This document shows positions 44,701 through 56,191 of a stretch of DNA of 64,000 nt, in pieces. The translations under genes were made by a program, and so were the position numbers. This DNA comes from Apium graveolens (taxonomy: Eukaryota > Streptophyta > Magnoliopsida > Apiales > Apiaceae). Location: NCBI RefSeq assembly GCF_009905375.1, contig NC_133647.1, positions 46,310,506 through 46,374,505 on the forward strand, written 5' to 3'. Within the stretch, counting starts at the first letter, position 1. Every line of letters starts with the position of its first letter. A model generated the notes under the pieces. It did no database searches and had not been told where the DNA came from. It worked only from the letters and a program-made list of their open reading frames with translations.

Positions 44701-45070
44701 TCTTTACTGAGAAGACAAGTCACATATTCTGCATTTGTTGAGTTGAAGTCATCTAGATACACATTGCATTTTCTCACTCCAGTCAGAACCATTTTGTTGC
44801 TCTTCTTATTAGTCACAACACAGGCTTCTGCATTAAAAGTAACTGAGTTGCCCTTCACAAAGCTGGCTGATGCTCAACAGATTATGCTTGAGTCCATCCA
44901 CTTGGGAAACCTCTTCAATGATGACATTATCCTTTGAAATCAATCCATATCTCACAGTATAACCCTTGTTATCATCTCCAAAAGTGATACTTAGGCCAGC
45001 TCTTTCCTTGAACTCAGTGAGCAGGGTAGAATCTCCAGTCATGTGCCTTGAGAAACCACTATCCAGATAC
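41786..45070 (-). pseudogene. pol: Copia 3 pol (broken)
   Basis: Protease remnant LDSGFSRHMTGDST near 45065-45030 (C to F and G to R in the usual DSGCSGHMTG). Integrase in pieces: WHKKLSHLNFKTMNELV, LLHMDLFGP, RIRSDNGTKFKNSVM, NGVVERNN. A linker encodes three SSV tripeptides from the CATCCGTC word (about 43640-43580). RT 42979-42350: [35 protein letters not shown], active site [12 protein letters not shown]. RNase H 42349 to about 41790: GYSDADYAECKIDRKST, SSTAEAEYIADGSC, and TKHKNIKYHFIREHV. Stops and frameshifts lie at several places, including around 44560, 43520 and 43000. Confidence 0.88.
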
Positions 45071-45110
45071 CAAAGATTCTTTCTGTTTCCCTGAACACAT
45101 CAAAATCAAA

Positions 45111-46276
45111 TCAAGTTAATTTTGGTACCCAAGTTTCCTTGGGTCCTTCCTTGTTAGCCTTTTTCTTTGGTTTCTTAGATTTGATCTCATTTGACTTGGG
45201 TATCTCAGATTCATCCTTTGTCATTTGAGTTGGACCTTTAAAACTATTCATTGAAGCAGAATTATCATGCACATTTTGATTAACATGAAAAGGCATGCTA
45301 TGTGCTAACATGTTATTCCAGTAAGGCATGCTAAATGGCATTTGAGGCATACTAAATGAAGTATAATAAGGATTAGGTGCAAATGGAATATTAGCAAATT
45401 GTGCATTCATATTCTGTGCAGGCAAAGCATTCATAGGCATTGCTGGCATGTTAGTTATGTTGGGTAAAGAAGGTGGTGCAGACATAGGAGTAGACATAGC
45501 AATTTTGTAATTAACAGATAAATGATTAACACTACCACACTTAACACATATTTTTCTAGGAGCATATTTATCAGGTGTGTAGTTGTTATGTTTGTTAATT
45601 CCTACCTTCCTATTTCTGTTGTTTTTCCTTTTTGATTCTGCTTTAACCTCAATCTTTTCTAATTTGTCATTCAATTGCTTGATAGACAGATGACCAACAT
45701 TGACTCTCTTTTCTTTTCTCACTTGACTTGATTCTCCTGGAACAAAGTTTTTAGAAACTGATCTATATTTATCATTCAACTTAGCTAGCTTAACTTTACT
45801 AACTGGCTTACTTACATTCGACGGATGTGGCTCATTATCTTTCGACGGATAATCCTTTTGATTATTCGACGGATAATTTTCATCATCTGTCGAATCCACA
45901 TCCGTTGAAAGTCCTTCAACCAGATTGGAATCAAGCTTCTCCTTGTTCTTTTTCCAGGCTGCATCACAAAAAGATTATATACCTTGAACTTTAGTAATTT
46001 AAGTATGGACATCTCTAGATGATTTTCATGCCTTAATTACTTCATGTTCCCGTTCAATTTGCTTTCTTAAAATCTCTTCTTTATTTAAAGATTCAGTTAA
46101 TTCATCCTTGGCAGTTTTACATTCAATTCTCAATTTTTCAAACTCAGTGAATTGAGACTCTAGCACATTATTCCTCTCACTTAAAAATAAATTGTTTTCT
46201 TTAATTTTAGAATTTTCCTTAGTGAGAGACTTAAGAGTTACACGCAAATGATACAGCTCAGTAGACATGTCATTGA
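45111..46276 (-). pseudogene. gag: Copia 3 gag, 3' part (split by copia 4)
   Basis: Continues from 56187. Seen: a coiled coil MSTELYHLRVTLKSLTKENSK (46268-46026), then after a frameshift 45899-45111 with repeated (Y/H)PS tripeptides encoded by ATCCGTCGAA, a basic region, and a second zinc knuckle CVKCGSVNHLSVNYK in which the last Cys is Tyr. A Met/Pro/Asn-rich stretch precedes the junction to protease. Same two-knuckle plan as copia 2 gag. Confidence 0.78.
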
Positions 46277-46804
46277 TGTAGGATTTTATACATCACAGAA
46301 GCATGGTATAACATTTTCTTGATATAAAATCCATATTAATCGCATAAAAATCATGGATAAAATATATGGATCAATTACTAACCTTTAAAAGCGATCCAAG
46401 AATGATGAACGGAGATCCCTAGCAGCTGCTCCTCAAGTGTGAAGCACTCCACCGGTATCCACCAAGAGATCAAAGTAATGGAGGGAGGAAGAGGTTTAGA
46501 GAATTTGAGTTGCCTCCTTTTATTTTCTTCTTTAGAATTAGGGTTTGTTTTTTTGGGTTTAGGCAAATAGGGTTTATAATAGTATATTTATAGGAAAAAA
46601 TTTCAGCTGAAAATTTTCCCATAAAATATTAGTATTAATAACCCTTTAATTGATTATTCTCATTAACTAATTAACTAATAATTAAAACACCTTTTAATCA
46701 TTAATCCTTTTTCTAAACACTTTAGAAAATAATTCTCTCACTTGATTTAATTTCCAAAAGTTAAATTCTTAATTAATAATATTAAGAACTTTTTCTTAAT
46801 TAAT
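46277..46804 (-). repeat. Truncated extra copy of the copia 4 LTR end
   Basis: First 528 bp (plus-strand view) of the copia 4 LTR, from TGTAGGATTTTATAC, produced by the tandem duplication. It is not the functional 3' LTR of copia 4, which starts at 46863. Confidence 0.88.
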
Positions 46805-46857
46805 TTAGTGAGAGACTTAAGAGTTACACGCAAATGATACAGCTCAGTAGACATGTC

Positions 46858-46862
46858 ATTGA
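46858..46862. repeat. Left target site duplication of copia 4 (ATTGA)
   Basis: ATTGA before TGTAGG; also present at 46272-46276 through the duplication, and at 56187-56191 on the right side. Confidence 0.92.
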
Positions 46863-48589
46863 TGTAGGATTTTATACATCACAGAAGCATGGTATAACAT
46901 TTTCTTGATATAAAATCCATATTAATCGCATACAAATCATGGATAAAATATATGGATCGATTACTAACCTTTAAAAGCGATCCAAGAATGATGAACGGAG
47001 ATCCCTAGCAGCTGCTCCTCAAGTGTGAAGCACTCCACCAGTATCCACCAAGAGATCAAAGTAATGGAGGGAGGAAGAGGTTGAGAGAATTAGAGTTGCC
47101 TCCTTTTATTTTCTTCTTTAGAATTAGGGTTTGTTTTTTTGGGTTTAGGCAAATAGGGTTTATAATAGTATATTTATAGGCAAAAATTTCAGCTGAAAAT
47201 TTTCCCATAAAATATTAGTATTATTAACCATTTAATTGATTATTCTCATTAACCAATTAACTAATAATTAAAACACCTTTTAATCATTAATACTTTTTCT
47301 AAACACTTTAAAAAATAATTCTCTCACTTGATTTAATTTTCAAAAGTTAAATTCTTAATTAATAATATTAAGAACTTTTTCTTAATTAATTTATAATTAA
47401 TTAAATCTCATTTAATCAATTATTAAATTTTCTTATTAATTATTTATTTCATAAATAAATAATTACCAGCCATTATTAATTAATTCCTCCACCATTATTA
47501 ATTAATTCCTCCACCATTAAATCATTCTCTTTTATGGTGTGACCCTGTAGGTTCAATATTAAGCCGGTAGTAGAAATAAATAATAATAATACTATTTTAT
47601 CATTATTTATATAAATTCTCTAATTTATTAAACATGATTAATTAATAAATTAATCATATTTATTCTACATCGTGAGGGATACTTCTCAGCATATCGCGAC
47701 TATCCGGATAATATGAATTCACTGCTTAGAATACCAAGAACCTATTCAGTGAATAGTTACCGTACAATCAATTCCTTCTACCCTGCAATGTCACGATTAA
47801 ATACAAGGCATGGAACTTGTGTCAAGCCTATCTTATTTAATCATATGCTTTCCCATTCACTATGCTTAGTTCTAATTAATGTGAATTAGAAACTCCCTTC
47901 TAATTTCATTCACTCTGGCCAGAGATTCCTGAACTAGCATAAGTGGATCAGCATTGAACATTCTCTTCCTTCACTGGAAGGGGTAGATTCTTTATTGATC
48001 ATACACTATCTTCATGTACAAATTCCTACACCCAGTAGAGCCCTTATTATTGTCCCTGGAGATTAAGAACTAAACCAAAGTATAGTTCAGTGTACACAAG
48101 ATAACTATGATGACCTCAAGTCTAAGGATACTTGTATAACTATCACTATGTAAACATCTGCTGACACGTGAGTGAACTCCATCAGTTGTTCAGCTGTGTG
48201 AGTCATATTCAGTGAACTTATTCTATAATAAGCACCTACATACTAGTTATAGTGTCACCACACAAATGTTTATGAGAACAGACATTCTTCATAATAAAGC
48301 AAGCATAATATGTACTGATCTTTGTGGATTACTAATTACCATTTAGTAATCCTACGACCAGGAACTATTTAAGTTCAGAGTTATCATCTTTTAGGTCTCA
48401 TTATTATGATCTCATCATAATCCATAAATAAGTTTTACTCTAAACTATGGTATATCTTATTTAAACACTTAAATAGATAAAGCCCGCAATAAACAAGTCT
48501 TTTATTAATATTAATGAAATCAAAACAGACTACATAAAAGTTATTCCTAAATCATCATACATGATTGGACTTAGGACACAACTCTTTCA
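46863..48589 (-). repeat. Left (3') LTR of copia 4
   Basis: 1727 bp. Very AT-rich middle (47220-47650) containing alternating TTAATTAA-type runs. Confidence 0.9.
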
Positions 48590-48604
48590 ATCTCCCACTT
48601 GTAC
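48590..48604 (-). other. Polypurine tract of copia 4
   Basis: Minus strand ACAAGTGGGAGATTG lies against the 3' LTR start TGAAAGAG. Confidence 0.75.
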
Positions 48605-51600
48605 TAAAGCCAATCACTCTGGTATCTAATACCTATCTTGTCTTTATGACGATCAAAGTGACTTTGAGAAAGTGGCTTTGTTAAAGGGTCTGCTATGTTG
48701 TTATGTGTGTCAACTCTCTTGACATTGACATCTCCTCTTTAAATAATCTCCCTAATCAGATGAAAGTGTCGCAGGACATGCTTGGAATTCTTATGAGATC
48801 TTGGTTCCTTAGTTTGTGCTATTGTTGCATTGTTATCACAATACAACACAATAGGCTCCTCAATGCTAGGAACAACTCCCAACTCAGAAAAAAATTTCCT
48901 CATCCAAACGGCTTCTTTTGTAGCCTCACTTGCAGCTATATATTCTGCTTCCGCTGTGGAGTCAACCGTTGTAGACTGTTTGGAACTCTTCCAACTAATC
49001 GCACCACCATTCAGAGTAAACACATACCCTGACATGGATTTGCTATCATCACTTTCTGATTGAAAACTAGAGACAGTATAACCCTCTATTTTCAACTCAG
49101 ATTCACCACCAAAAACAAGAAAAATATCCTTAGTCCTTCGCAAGTACTTAAGGATGTTCTTCACTGCTTTCCAGTGGTCTTCACCTAGATCGAGCTGATA
49201 TCTGCTCGTCACACTAATTGAATAAGCAACATCAGGCCTAGTACATAATATCGGTACATGATAGATCATATTGCTGAAGCATAAGGAATCTTACTCATAC
49301 GCTCTCTTTCCTCAGGTGTCTTAGGAGACATCTTTTCGGAAAGGGACACTCCATGGCTAATCGGTGTGAGACCTCTTTTGGAGTTTTCCATGCTAAACCT
49401 TTTAAGCACTTTCTGGATGTATGTACCCTGGGTAAGACCTATCATTCTTCTAGATCTATCTCTATAGATCTTCATACCGAGAATGTAGGATGCTTCTCCC
49501 AAGTCCTTCATTGTGAAGTTCTTCCATAGCCACACTTTGACTAATTACAGCATCGGTATATCACTTCCTATAAAAAGTATGTCATCCACATACAAAACAA
49601 GAAATGTTACCGCGCTCCCACTAACCTTCTTATAGACACATGGTTCATCTATGTTTTTGATAAAACCAAACTCTTTGATTATCTCATCAAAACGGATGTT
49701 CCATCTACGAGAAGCTTGCTTTAAACCATATATGGTTCGCAACAGCTTACACACTAGGTGTCCCTTGGAAAGAAAACCCTCTGGTTGCGTCATATACACT
49801 TCCTCTTCAAGTTTCCCATTGAGGAAGGCCATTTTCACGTCCATTTGCCAGATCTCATAGTCGTAGTAAGCAGCAATCGCAAGCAAAATCCGAATTGATT
49901 TTTACAAGGCTACAGGCGAAAAAGTTTCATCAAAGTCAATCCCTTGCCTTTGTCTGAATCCTTTTACCACGAGCCTGGCCTTATAGGTCTCCACCTGGCC
50001 ATCTGCTCCAATCTTTCTTTTGTATATCCATTTGCACTCAATAGGCTTCACACCCTCAGGTGCTTCAACCAAAGTCCATACTTGGTTGGTATACATAGAT
50101 TCCATTTCGGATTTCATGGCACTTTGCCATTTCTCTGAGTCAACACTACTCATAGCCTAATTATAGGTCACAGGGTCGTCATCATCAATGATTGACAACT
50201 CATTTTCATTCTCAATGACAAGGCCATAATACCTCTCAGGTTAGCGAGATACTCTCCCTGACCTACGAATGGGCTGTTCCACAAAAGGTTGTTCAGTCTG
50301 AATAGGTGTTTCCACTTGAACTGTAGTAGTTTGTGCTTCTTGAACTTCATCAAGTTCAATTTTGCTCCTACTGTTTCCTTCAAGGATAAACTGTTTTTCC
50401 AAAAGGTAGCATGTCTGGAGATAAACACCCTATGATCGGTGTAAAAGTAATACCCTAAAGTCTCTTTAGGATATCCCACAAAATTACATTTTACGGACGA
50501 GATTCCATCTTATCTGGGTCAACTTTCTTAACATAAGCTGGACATCCCCAAATCTTAATGTGTTGAAGACTCGGTTTCCTTTCTTTCCATATCTCATATG
50601 GAGTTTGAGGAACAGATTTGGAAGGCACCTTATTCAATAAATATGCTGAGGTTTCCAATGCATAACCCCACAGGAATACTAGAAGATTCGCATAGCTCAT
50701 CATGGACCGAACCATGTATAACAAAGTTCGATTTCTCTTTTCAGATACCCCATTCAACTGTGGAGTATATGGAGGAGTCCACTGGGAGACTATACCATTT
50801 TCTTTGAGATAATCTAGAAACTCTCCATTCAAGTATTCACCACCTCGATCTGATCGAAGAGTTATAATACTATGTTTAGTTTATTTCTCCACTTCATACT
50901 TATATTCTTTGAACTTTTCAAAGGCTTCAGACTTTTGTTTCATCAAATACACATATCCGAATCTAGATCGATCATCTATAAAAATAATGAAGTATGAAAA
51001 TCCACCCATGACTTGCGTAGACATTGGTCCACATACATCTGTGTGTACCAATCCTAGCAAATCTGCAGCCCTCTCTCCATGTCCACTAAATGGAGATTTG
51101 GTCATTTTACCCAATAGACAAGACTCGCATGTAGGATATGATTCAAAATCAAAGGGGTCAAGTAACCCTTCCTTATGCAATGTTCGCAGTCTATTTTCAC
51201 TAATATGACCAAGTCTGCAGTGCCATAAAAAAGTGAGATTTTCATCATCCCTTTTTCTTTTATTAGTATGTTCAATTTGTAGTAAATTATGCTCTACGTC
51301 ACATACATACAGACCATTATTTAAAATACCACTTCCATAAAGAACGTTATCTCTAAGAATTGAACATTTATTATTCTGAATAACAAACAAAAATCCAGCC
51401 AAGTCTAACATGGGAATAGAAATAATATTCCTCACAATCGAGGGAACAAAATAACAATTATTTAAAACAGTATTCTTGCCCGTAGGCATATGTAAATGAA
51501 ATGATCTTACAGCTTCAGCAGCAACTCTTGCTCCATTTCCCATCCGTAGAATCACTTCCTCTTCCTCAAGAGTCCTACTTCTCCTTAGTCCCTGCAACGA

Positions 51601-52521
51601 ATTGCAAAAATGAGAACCACAGGCGGTATCTAATACCCAAGTAGAAATTTTATTTAATGACATATTCAATTCAATCATGAACATACCTGAAACAGAAGCG
51701 GTAGTCTCACTACCCTTCTTCTTCTTCAATTCTGCAAGGTAAACCTTGTAGTTCCTCTTCCAGTGCCCCACCTTGTTACAATAAAAACAAATAGCTTTGC
51801 TCTTGGGGTGTTCAGCTTTTGGTGGAACCGGCTTTTTCTCACCTACTTTCTTCTTCTTGGAAGGGTTCTTCTTCCTTTTCTTAGGATTGGAACCTTCACC
51901 AATTAGAAGAACAGAACTCTTCTTAGGGGGGAAATTCGATTCCGCAGTCTTCAACATGTTATGGAGTTCAGGCAGGCTGACATCCAGCTTATTCATGTGA
52001 AAGTTCACAACAAACTGCGAGAACGAACCCGGAAGTGATTGCAAGACCAAGTCTTGGCTCAGCTCCCCATCCATGGCAAAACCAAGTTATCCAAGATGTT
52101 CAATCAAATTGATCATCTTAAGTACATGGTCATTCACAGATGATCCCTCAGACATCCTACAACCGAACAGCTCCTTCGATATCTCATATCGAGCTGTCCT
52201 CCCTGCCACATCATACAACTCTTGTAGATGCATAAGGATAGTGTGAGCATCCATATGCTCATGCTGCTTCTGTAGCTCAATGTTCATGGAAGCTAGCATG
52301 ATGTATTGAGCAACATTTGCATCATCTATCTACTTACGATACACGACATGTTCATCATTATGTGCATCGTAAGCAGGTTCAGTAGGCTTAGGTGAGTCAA
52401 GCACATATTCCATCTTCTCAACCCTGAGAATAATTCTCAAGTTTTGAAGCCAGTCAGCAAAATTAGTACCAGTCAACTTGTGAGCATCTAGTATACTCTG
52501 GAGTGATAGTGCAGAAGACAT
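48605..52521 (-). pseudogene. gag-pol: Copia 4 gag-pol (broken)
   Basis: Starts MSSALSLQSILDAHKLTG at 52521. One frame runs to 50491 with stops at 52330-52332, 52087-52089 and 50881-50883. Gag: SILDAHKLTGTNFADWLQNL, HMDAHTILMHLQELY; zinc knuckle CFYCNKVGHWKRNY, whose last Cys is Tyr. Protease: WVLDTACGSHFCN. Integrase: WHCRLGHISENRL...CESCLLGK, LVHTDVCGPM, LRSDRGGEYLNGEF and NGVSEKRNRT (catalytic E). Then frameshifts. RT (50153-49545): [43 protein letters not shown], active site VLYVDDILFIGSD. RNase H (49269-48605): STAEAEYIAASEATKEAVW, YCDNNATIAQ, and SKHVLRHFHLIREI. Protein order is that of Ty1/copia. Confidence 0.9.
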
Positions 52522-52723
52522 AACGTATATAGTAAATCTGTAAATGATGAACACATAACAACACTTAGCAAATATTCAATTTCATTTCAAAATACTATAT
52601 GAATCGGGTCTTTATTCATAAGTGGCTCCCACTAGTTTATCTAATTTATATAACCCCCTTAAGTGAAAAATTAAGCATTCATAATGCTAGTGGGAATAGG
52701 GATCCTTCATTCCATCACACAAC

Positions 52724-53030
52724 CTCGGCTGTAGTACGAAATGTCATGTGATGTTCAATAGGCAGACAACTCTTGTCAATTACATCTTATGTTATTCCCA
52801 AATAAAACTTTAGCCTCTTGAATAATTGAGTCACGGCTATAGCACGACAGACTCAATATTCTAAGTCAAGTCTAACCCAGCATTTCGTACAATTGAATCA
52901 GTCTCCAACGACCCACGGCTGCAGCATGTAACGACCTTTAGATTCTAATTCAATGTACACATCCTTATGTAATATACAAGTATTTCTTATTTCAAAATCA
53001 GAGCCCTCGGCTATAGCATGAAACGACAAT
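52724..53030. repeat. Four spaced copies of a CGGCTATAGCA motif
   Basis: CTCGGCTGTAGTACGAAATG (about 52724), CACGGCTATAGCACGACAGA (52832), CACGGCTGCAGCATGTAACG (52913), CTCGGCTATAGCATGAAACG (53006), spaced about 110, 80 and 93 bp. Confidence 0.8.
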
Positions 53031-53694
53031 GATTTAAAAATAAGAACTACTTTCTACCATGTTGGAAGGCTTTGACCGACACAAGCCCGTTGTGTCATTG
53101 GCCAATTACTACTTGATATTATTTAATTTTAGAGGGATTATATTATGTTACAATCATAATCATATTATTAAGAGATTCTTCCTTTTAAATTAAATATTTC
53201 AAATCAATAATCGATAATCAGATGATTCCCAGATCGGGGGGAGCACTGTCAAGAGGCGTCACTTAATACCCCTTTCTTACAGATCGAAATCTGTTTTTGA
53301 CATAATCATCCTTTCTCTCAATATTGAAAATTCATATTTAATTACGTGTTTCATAAACACAAGAATCTCATGATTGTATTCATAATATTTATATTAAGGT
53401 CATGAAACAATTTCACTATACTAGATTGTGTAACATACGCCTTATGTTAATTAAGTTCACCTAAATCTATCATCGCATGATAAGTTAAGTATATATCACA
53501 TATATAAGCATGAATAAACGTAAAGGTAGGCATTTTAAATCATGTAGGATATTACTCTAAGCAATATACATCTCTATGTATCACATGAAGCATTTAAAAG
53601 TAATTAAAATAATTAAAAACAGCTTTAAAACACTACTGTTAGCTATAAACAGTCCGAAACAATTTCAAAAAATATAATTTAATATACCATTAGA

Positions 53695-54060
53695 AGCGTC
53701 TCGAAAAAACGAATCCAACGGCACCAAGCACGCCCCAAACAGACTGAGCACGCGCCCTCACGCGCCTCGAGAAGCGGTCTGACGCGCCACCACGCGCACA
53801 CGCACCGTCAGTAGACCCGGCAATTTTGGACACGACACGACTTAAACGAAACGGTCCGTCAGGCGCGTAACTAACACTCAGCCACTCGCCCCCACGCGTA
53901 CACGCACCTCACGCGCCCTGACAGCTGAGCTGGCGTCAGCGTGATGTCATCTGATGACGTCAGCATCAGCGTTGACCAGTTGACCGCGCGTGTCTGACAC
54001 GCGCTGTGTGTGACACAGGAGCGCGTGACCCTCACGTGCGCTAGCCAGCCGCGCGGTCCT
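53695..54060. promoter_or_regulatory. CG-rich block with stress-type cis motifs
   Basis: CG content far above its surroundings. Repeated CACGCGC/ACGCGCC, a TGACGTCA palindrome at 53955-53962, TTGACC at 53972-53977 and 53980-53985, and CACGTG near 54033. In plants these resemble CGCG boxes, bZIP/TGA sites, W-boxes and G-boxes. Their use here is inferred. Confidence 0.5.
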
Positions 54061-54461
54061 TCGCCCGTTTCTGTCTTCTGCCATTTTTTTTTGTTTTTAA
54101 TCAGCCGCCATGGAATGCCGTGCCAAACCATCAACATCAGTACACACCTTTTTTTCAGCAGGATACAATATGTATATATACATAACATATTACACATATA
54201 TACATATTTAATTATGAATTTTAATTAAAACATCTTTGAAAATTCATAATAATTAATCCACTCATCAGAAAATTATGAAAAAAATACCCAGACGATCTAC
54301 AACACTTGTAGAACCCATATCTACAGTCAAAACAATTTTGAGAAATAATTTCTAAACAATTATAATTAATCCATGATATAACTTCCAAAAATCATAAAAA
54401 ATTCATACAAGATCAGAAAATTCTGAAATTTTTATCACAGATCTATATGCATACACCCTAA

Positions 54462-54474
54462 GCTCTGATACCAT
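54462..54474 (-). other. Primer binding site of copia 4 (initiator tRNA-Met)
   Basis: Minus strand ATGGTATCAGAGC next to the 5' LTR end at 54475. Confidence 0.9.
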
Positions 54475-56186
54475 TGTAGGATTTTATACATCACAGAAGC
54501 ATGGTATAATATTTTCTTGATATAAAATCCATATTAATCGCATACAAATCATGGATAAAACATATGGATTGATTACTAACCTTTAAAAGCGATCCAAGAA
54601 TGATGAACGGAGATCCCTAGCAGCTGTTCCTCAAGTGTGAAGCACTCCACGGGTATCCACCAAGAGATCAAAGTAATGGAGGGAGGAAGAGGTTGAGAGC
54701 ATTAGAGTTGCCTCCATTTATTTTCTTCTTTAGAATTAGGGTTTGTTTTTTTGGGTTTAGGCAAATAGGGTTTATAATAGTATATTTATAGGCAAAAATT
54801 TCAGGTAAAAATTTTGCCATAAAATATTATTATTATTAACCCTTTCATTGATTATTCTCATTAACCAATTAACTAATAAATAAAACACCTTTTAATCATT
54901 AATCCTTTTTTTAAACACTTTAGAAAATAATTCTCTCACTTGATTTAATTTCCAAAAATTAAATTCTTAATTAATAATATTAAGAACTTTTTCTTAATTA
55001 ATTTATAATTAATTAAATCTCATTTAATCAATTATTAAATTTGTTAATTAATTATTTATTTCATAAATAAATAATTACCAGCCATTATTAATTAATTACT
55101 CAGCCATTAAATCATTCTCTTTTATGGTGTGACCCTGTAGGTTCAATATTAAGCCGGTAGTAGAAATAAATAATAATAATACTATTTTATCATTATTTAT
55201 ATAAATTCTCTAATTCAATAAACATGATTAATTAATAAATTAATCATATTTATTCTACATCGTGAGGGATACTTCTCAGCATATCGCGACTATCCGGATA
55301 ATACGAATTCACTGCTTAGAATACCAAGAACCTATTCAGTGAATAGTTACCGTATAATTAATTCCTTCTACCCTGCAATGTCACGATTAAATACAAGGCA
55401 TGGAACTTGTGTCAAGCCTATCTTATTTAATCATATGCTTTCTCATTCACTATGCTTAGTTCTAATTAATGTGAATTAGAAACTCCCTTCTAATTTCATT
55501 CACTCTGACCAGAGATTCCTGAACTAGCATAAGTGGATCAGCATTGAACATTCTCTTCCTTTATTGGAAGGGGTAGATCCTTTATTGATCATACACTATC
55601 TTCGTGTACAAATTCCTACACCAAGTAGAGCCCTTATTATTGTCCCTAGAGACTAAGAACTAAAACAATGTATAGTTCAGTGTACACAAGATGACTATGA
55701 TGACCTCAAGTCTAAGGATACTTGTACAACTATCACTATGTAAACATCTGCTGACACGTGAGTGAAGTCCATCAGTTGTTCAGCTGTGTGAGTCATGTTC
55801 AATGAACTTATTCTATAATAAGCACCTACATACTAGCTATAGTGTCACCACACAAATGTCTATGAGAACAGACAGTCTTCATAATGAAGCAAGCATAATA
55901 TGTACCGATCTTTGTGGATTACTAATTATCAGTTAGTAATCCTATGACCAGGAATTATTTAAGTTCAGAGTTATCATCTTTTAGGTCTCATTATTATGAT
56001 CTCATCATAATCCATAAATAAGCTTTACTCTAAACTATGGTATATCTTATTTAAACACTTAAATAGATAAAGCCCGCAATAAAAACAAAAGAAGTCTTTT
56101 ATTAATATCAATGAAATCAAAACAGATTACATAAAATTTATTCCTAAATCATCATACATGATTGGACTTGGGACACATCTCTTTCA
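54475..56186 (-). repeat. Right (5') LTR of copia 4
   Basis: 1712 bp, starts TGTAGGATTTTATAC and ends CATCTCTTTCA on the plus strand; very similar to 46863-48589. Confidence 0.92.
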
Positions 56187-56191
56187 ATTGA
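56187..56191. repeat. Right target site duplication of copia 4 (ATTGA)
   Basis: ATTGA after CTTTCA; matches 46272-46276 and 46858-46862. Confidence 0.92.

Larger units (their letters stand above)
46219..47390 (-). repeat. 586-bp tandem duplication across the copia 4 insertion junction
   Basis: 46219-46804 and 46805-47390 are two direct copies. Each begins TTAGTGAGAGAC in copia 3 gag, contains the TSD ATTGA and runs about 528 bp into the copia 4 LTR. About 13 differences by eye. The join at 46804/46805 is at a short TTAG microhomology between the LTR and gag. Confidence 0.9.
52555..54459 (-). other. Long 5' leader of copia 4
   Basis: About 1.9 kb between PBS and gag with no ORF I can support. 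It contains four spaced copies of a CGGCTATAGCA motif (52725-53030), an AT-rich stretch, and a CG-rich block (53695-54060) with CACGCGC repeats, TGACGTCA and TTGACC sites. Two ORFs in the CG-rich block (53871-54197 minus, 54010-54228 plus) look like chance. Confidence 0.75.
46863..56186 (-). mobile_element. Copia 4: Ty1/copia retrotransposon nested in copia 3 gag
   Basis: LTRs 46863-48589 (1727 bp) and 54475-56186 (1712 bp), TGTAGG...TCTTTCA on the plus strand, TSD ATTGA, tRNA-iMet PBS next to the right LTR. On the minus strand: 5' LTR, a 1.9-kb leader, gag-pol (52521 to about 48600), PPT, 3' LTR. No post-pol ORF. Long LTRs, one gag zinc knuckle and the gag opening MSSALSLQSILDAHKL set it apart from copia 2 and 3; I do not assign a lineage firmly. 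Broken by stops and frameshifts. Confidence 0.9.

Noticed and set aside
47220..47660. AT-rich runs of TTAATTAA as a matrix attachment region or replication origin
   Set aside because: They lie in the copia 4 LTR and are repeated in its partner at 54840-55260; base composition alone does not support such a claim.
53871..54228. Two overlapping ORFs in the CG-rich block of copia 4
   Set aside because: CG-rich DNA has few stop codons; no motif, and the ORFs lie in an untranslated leader.
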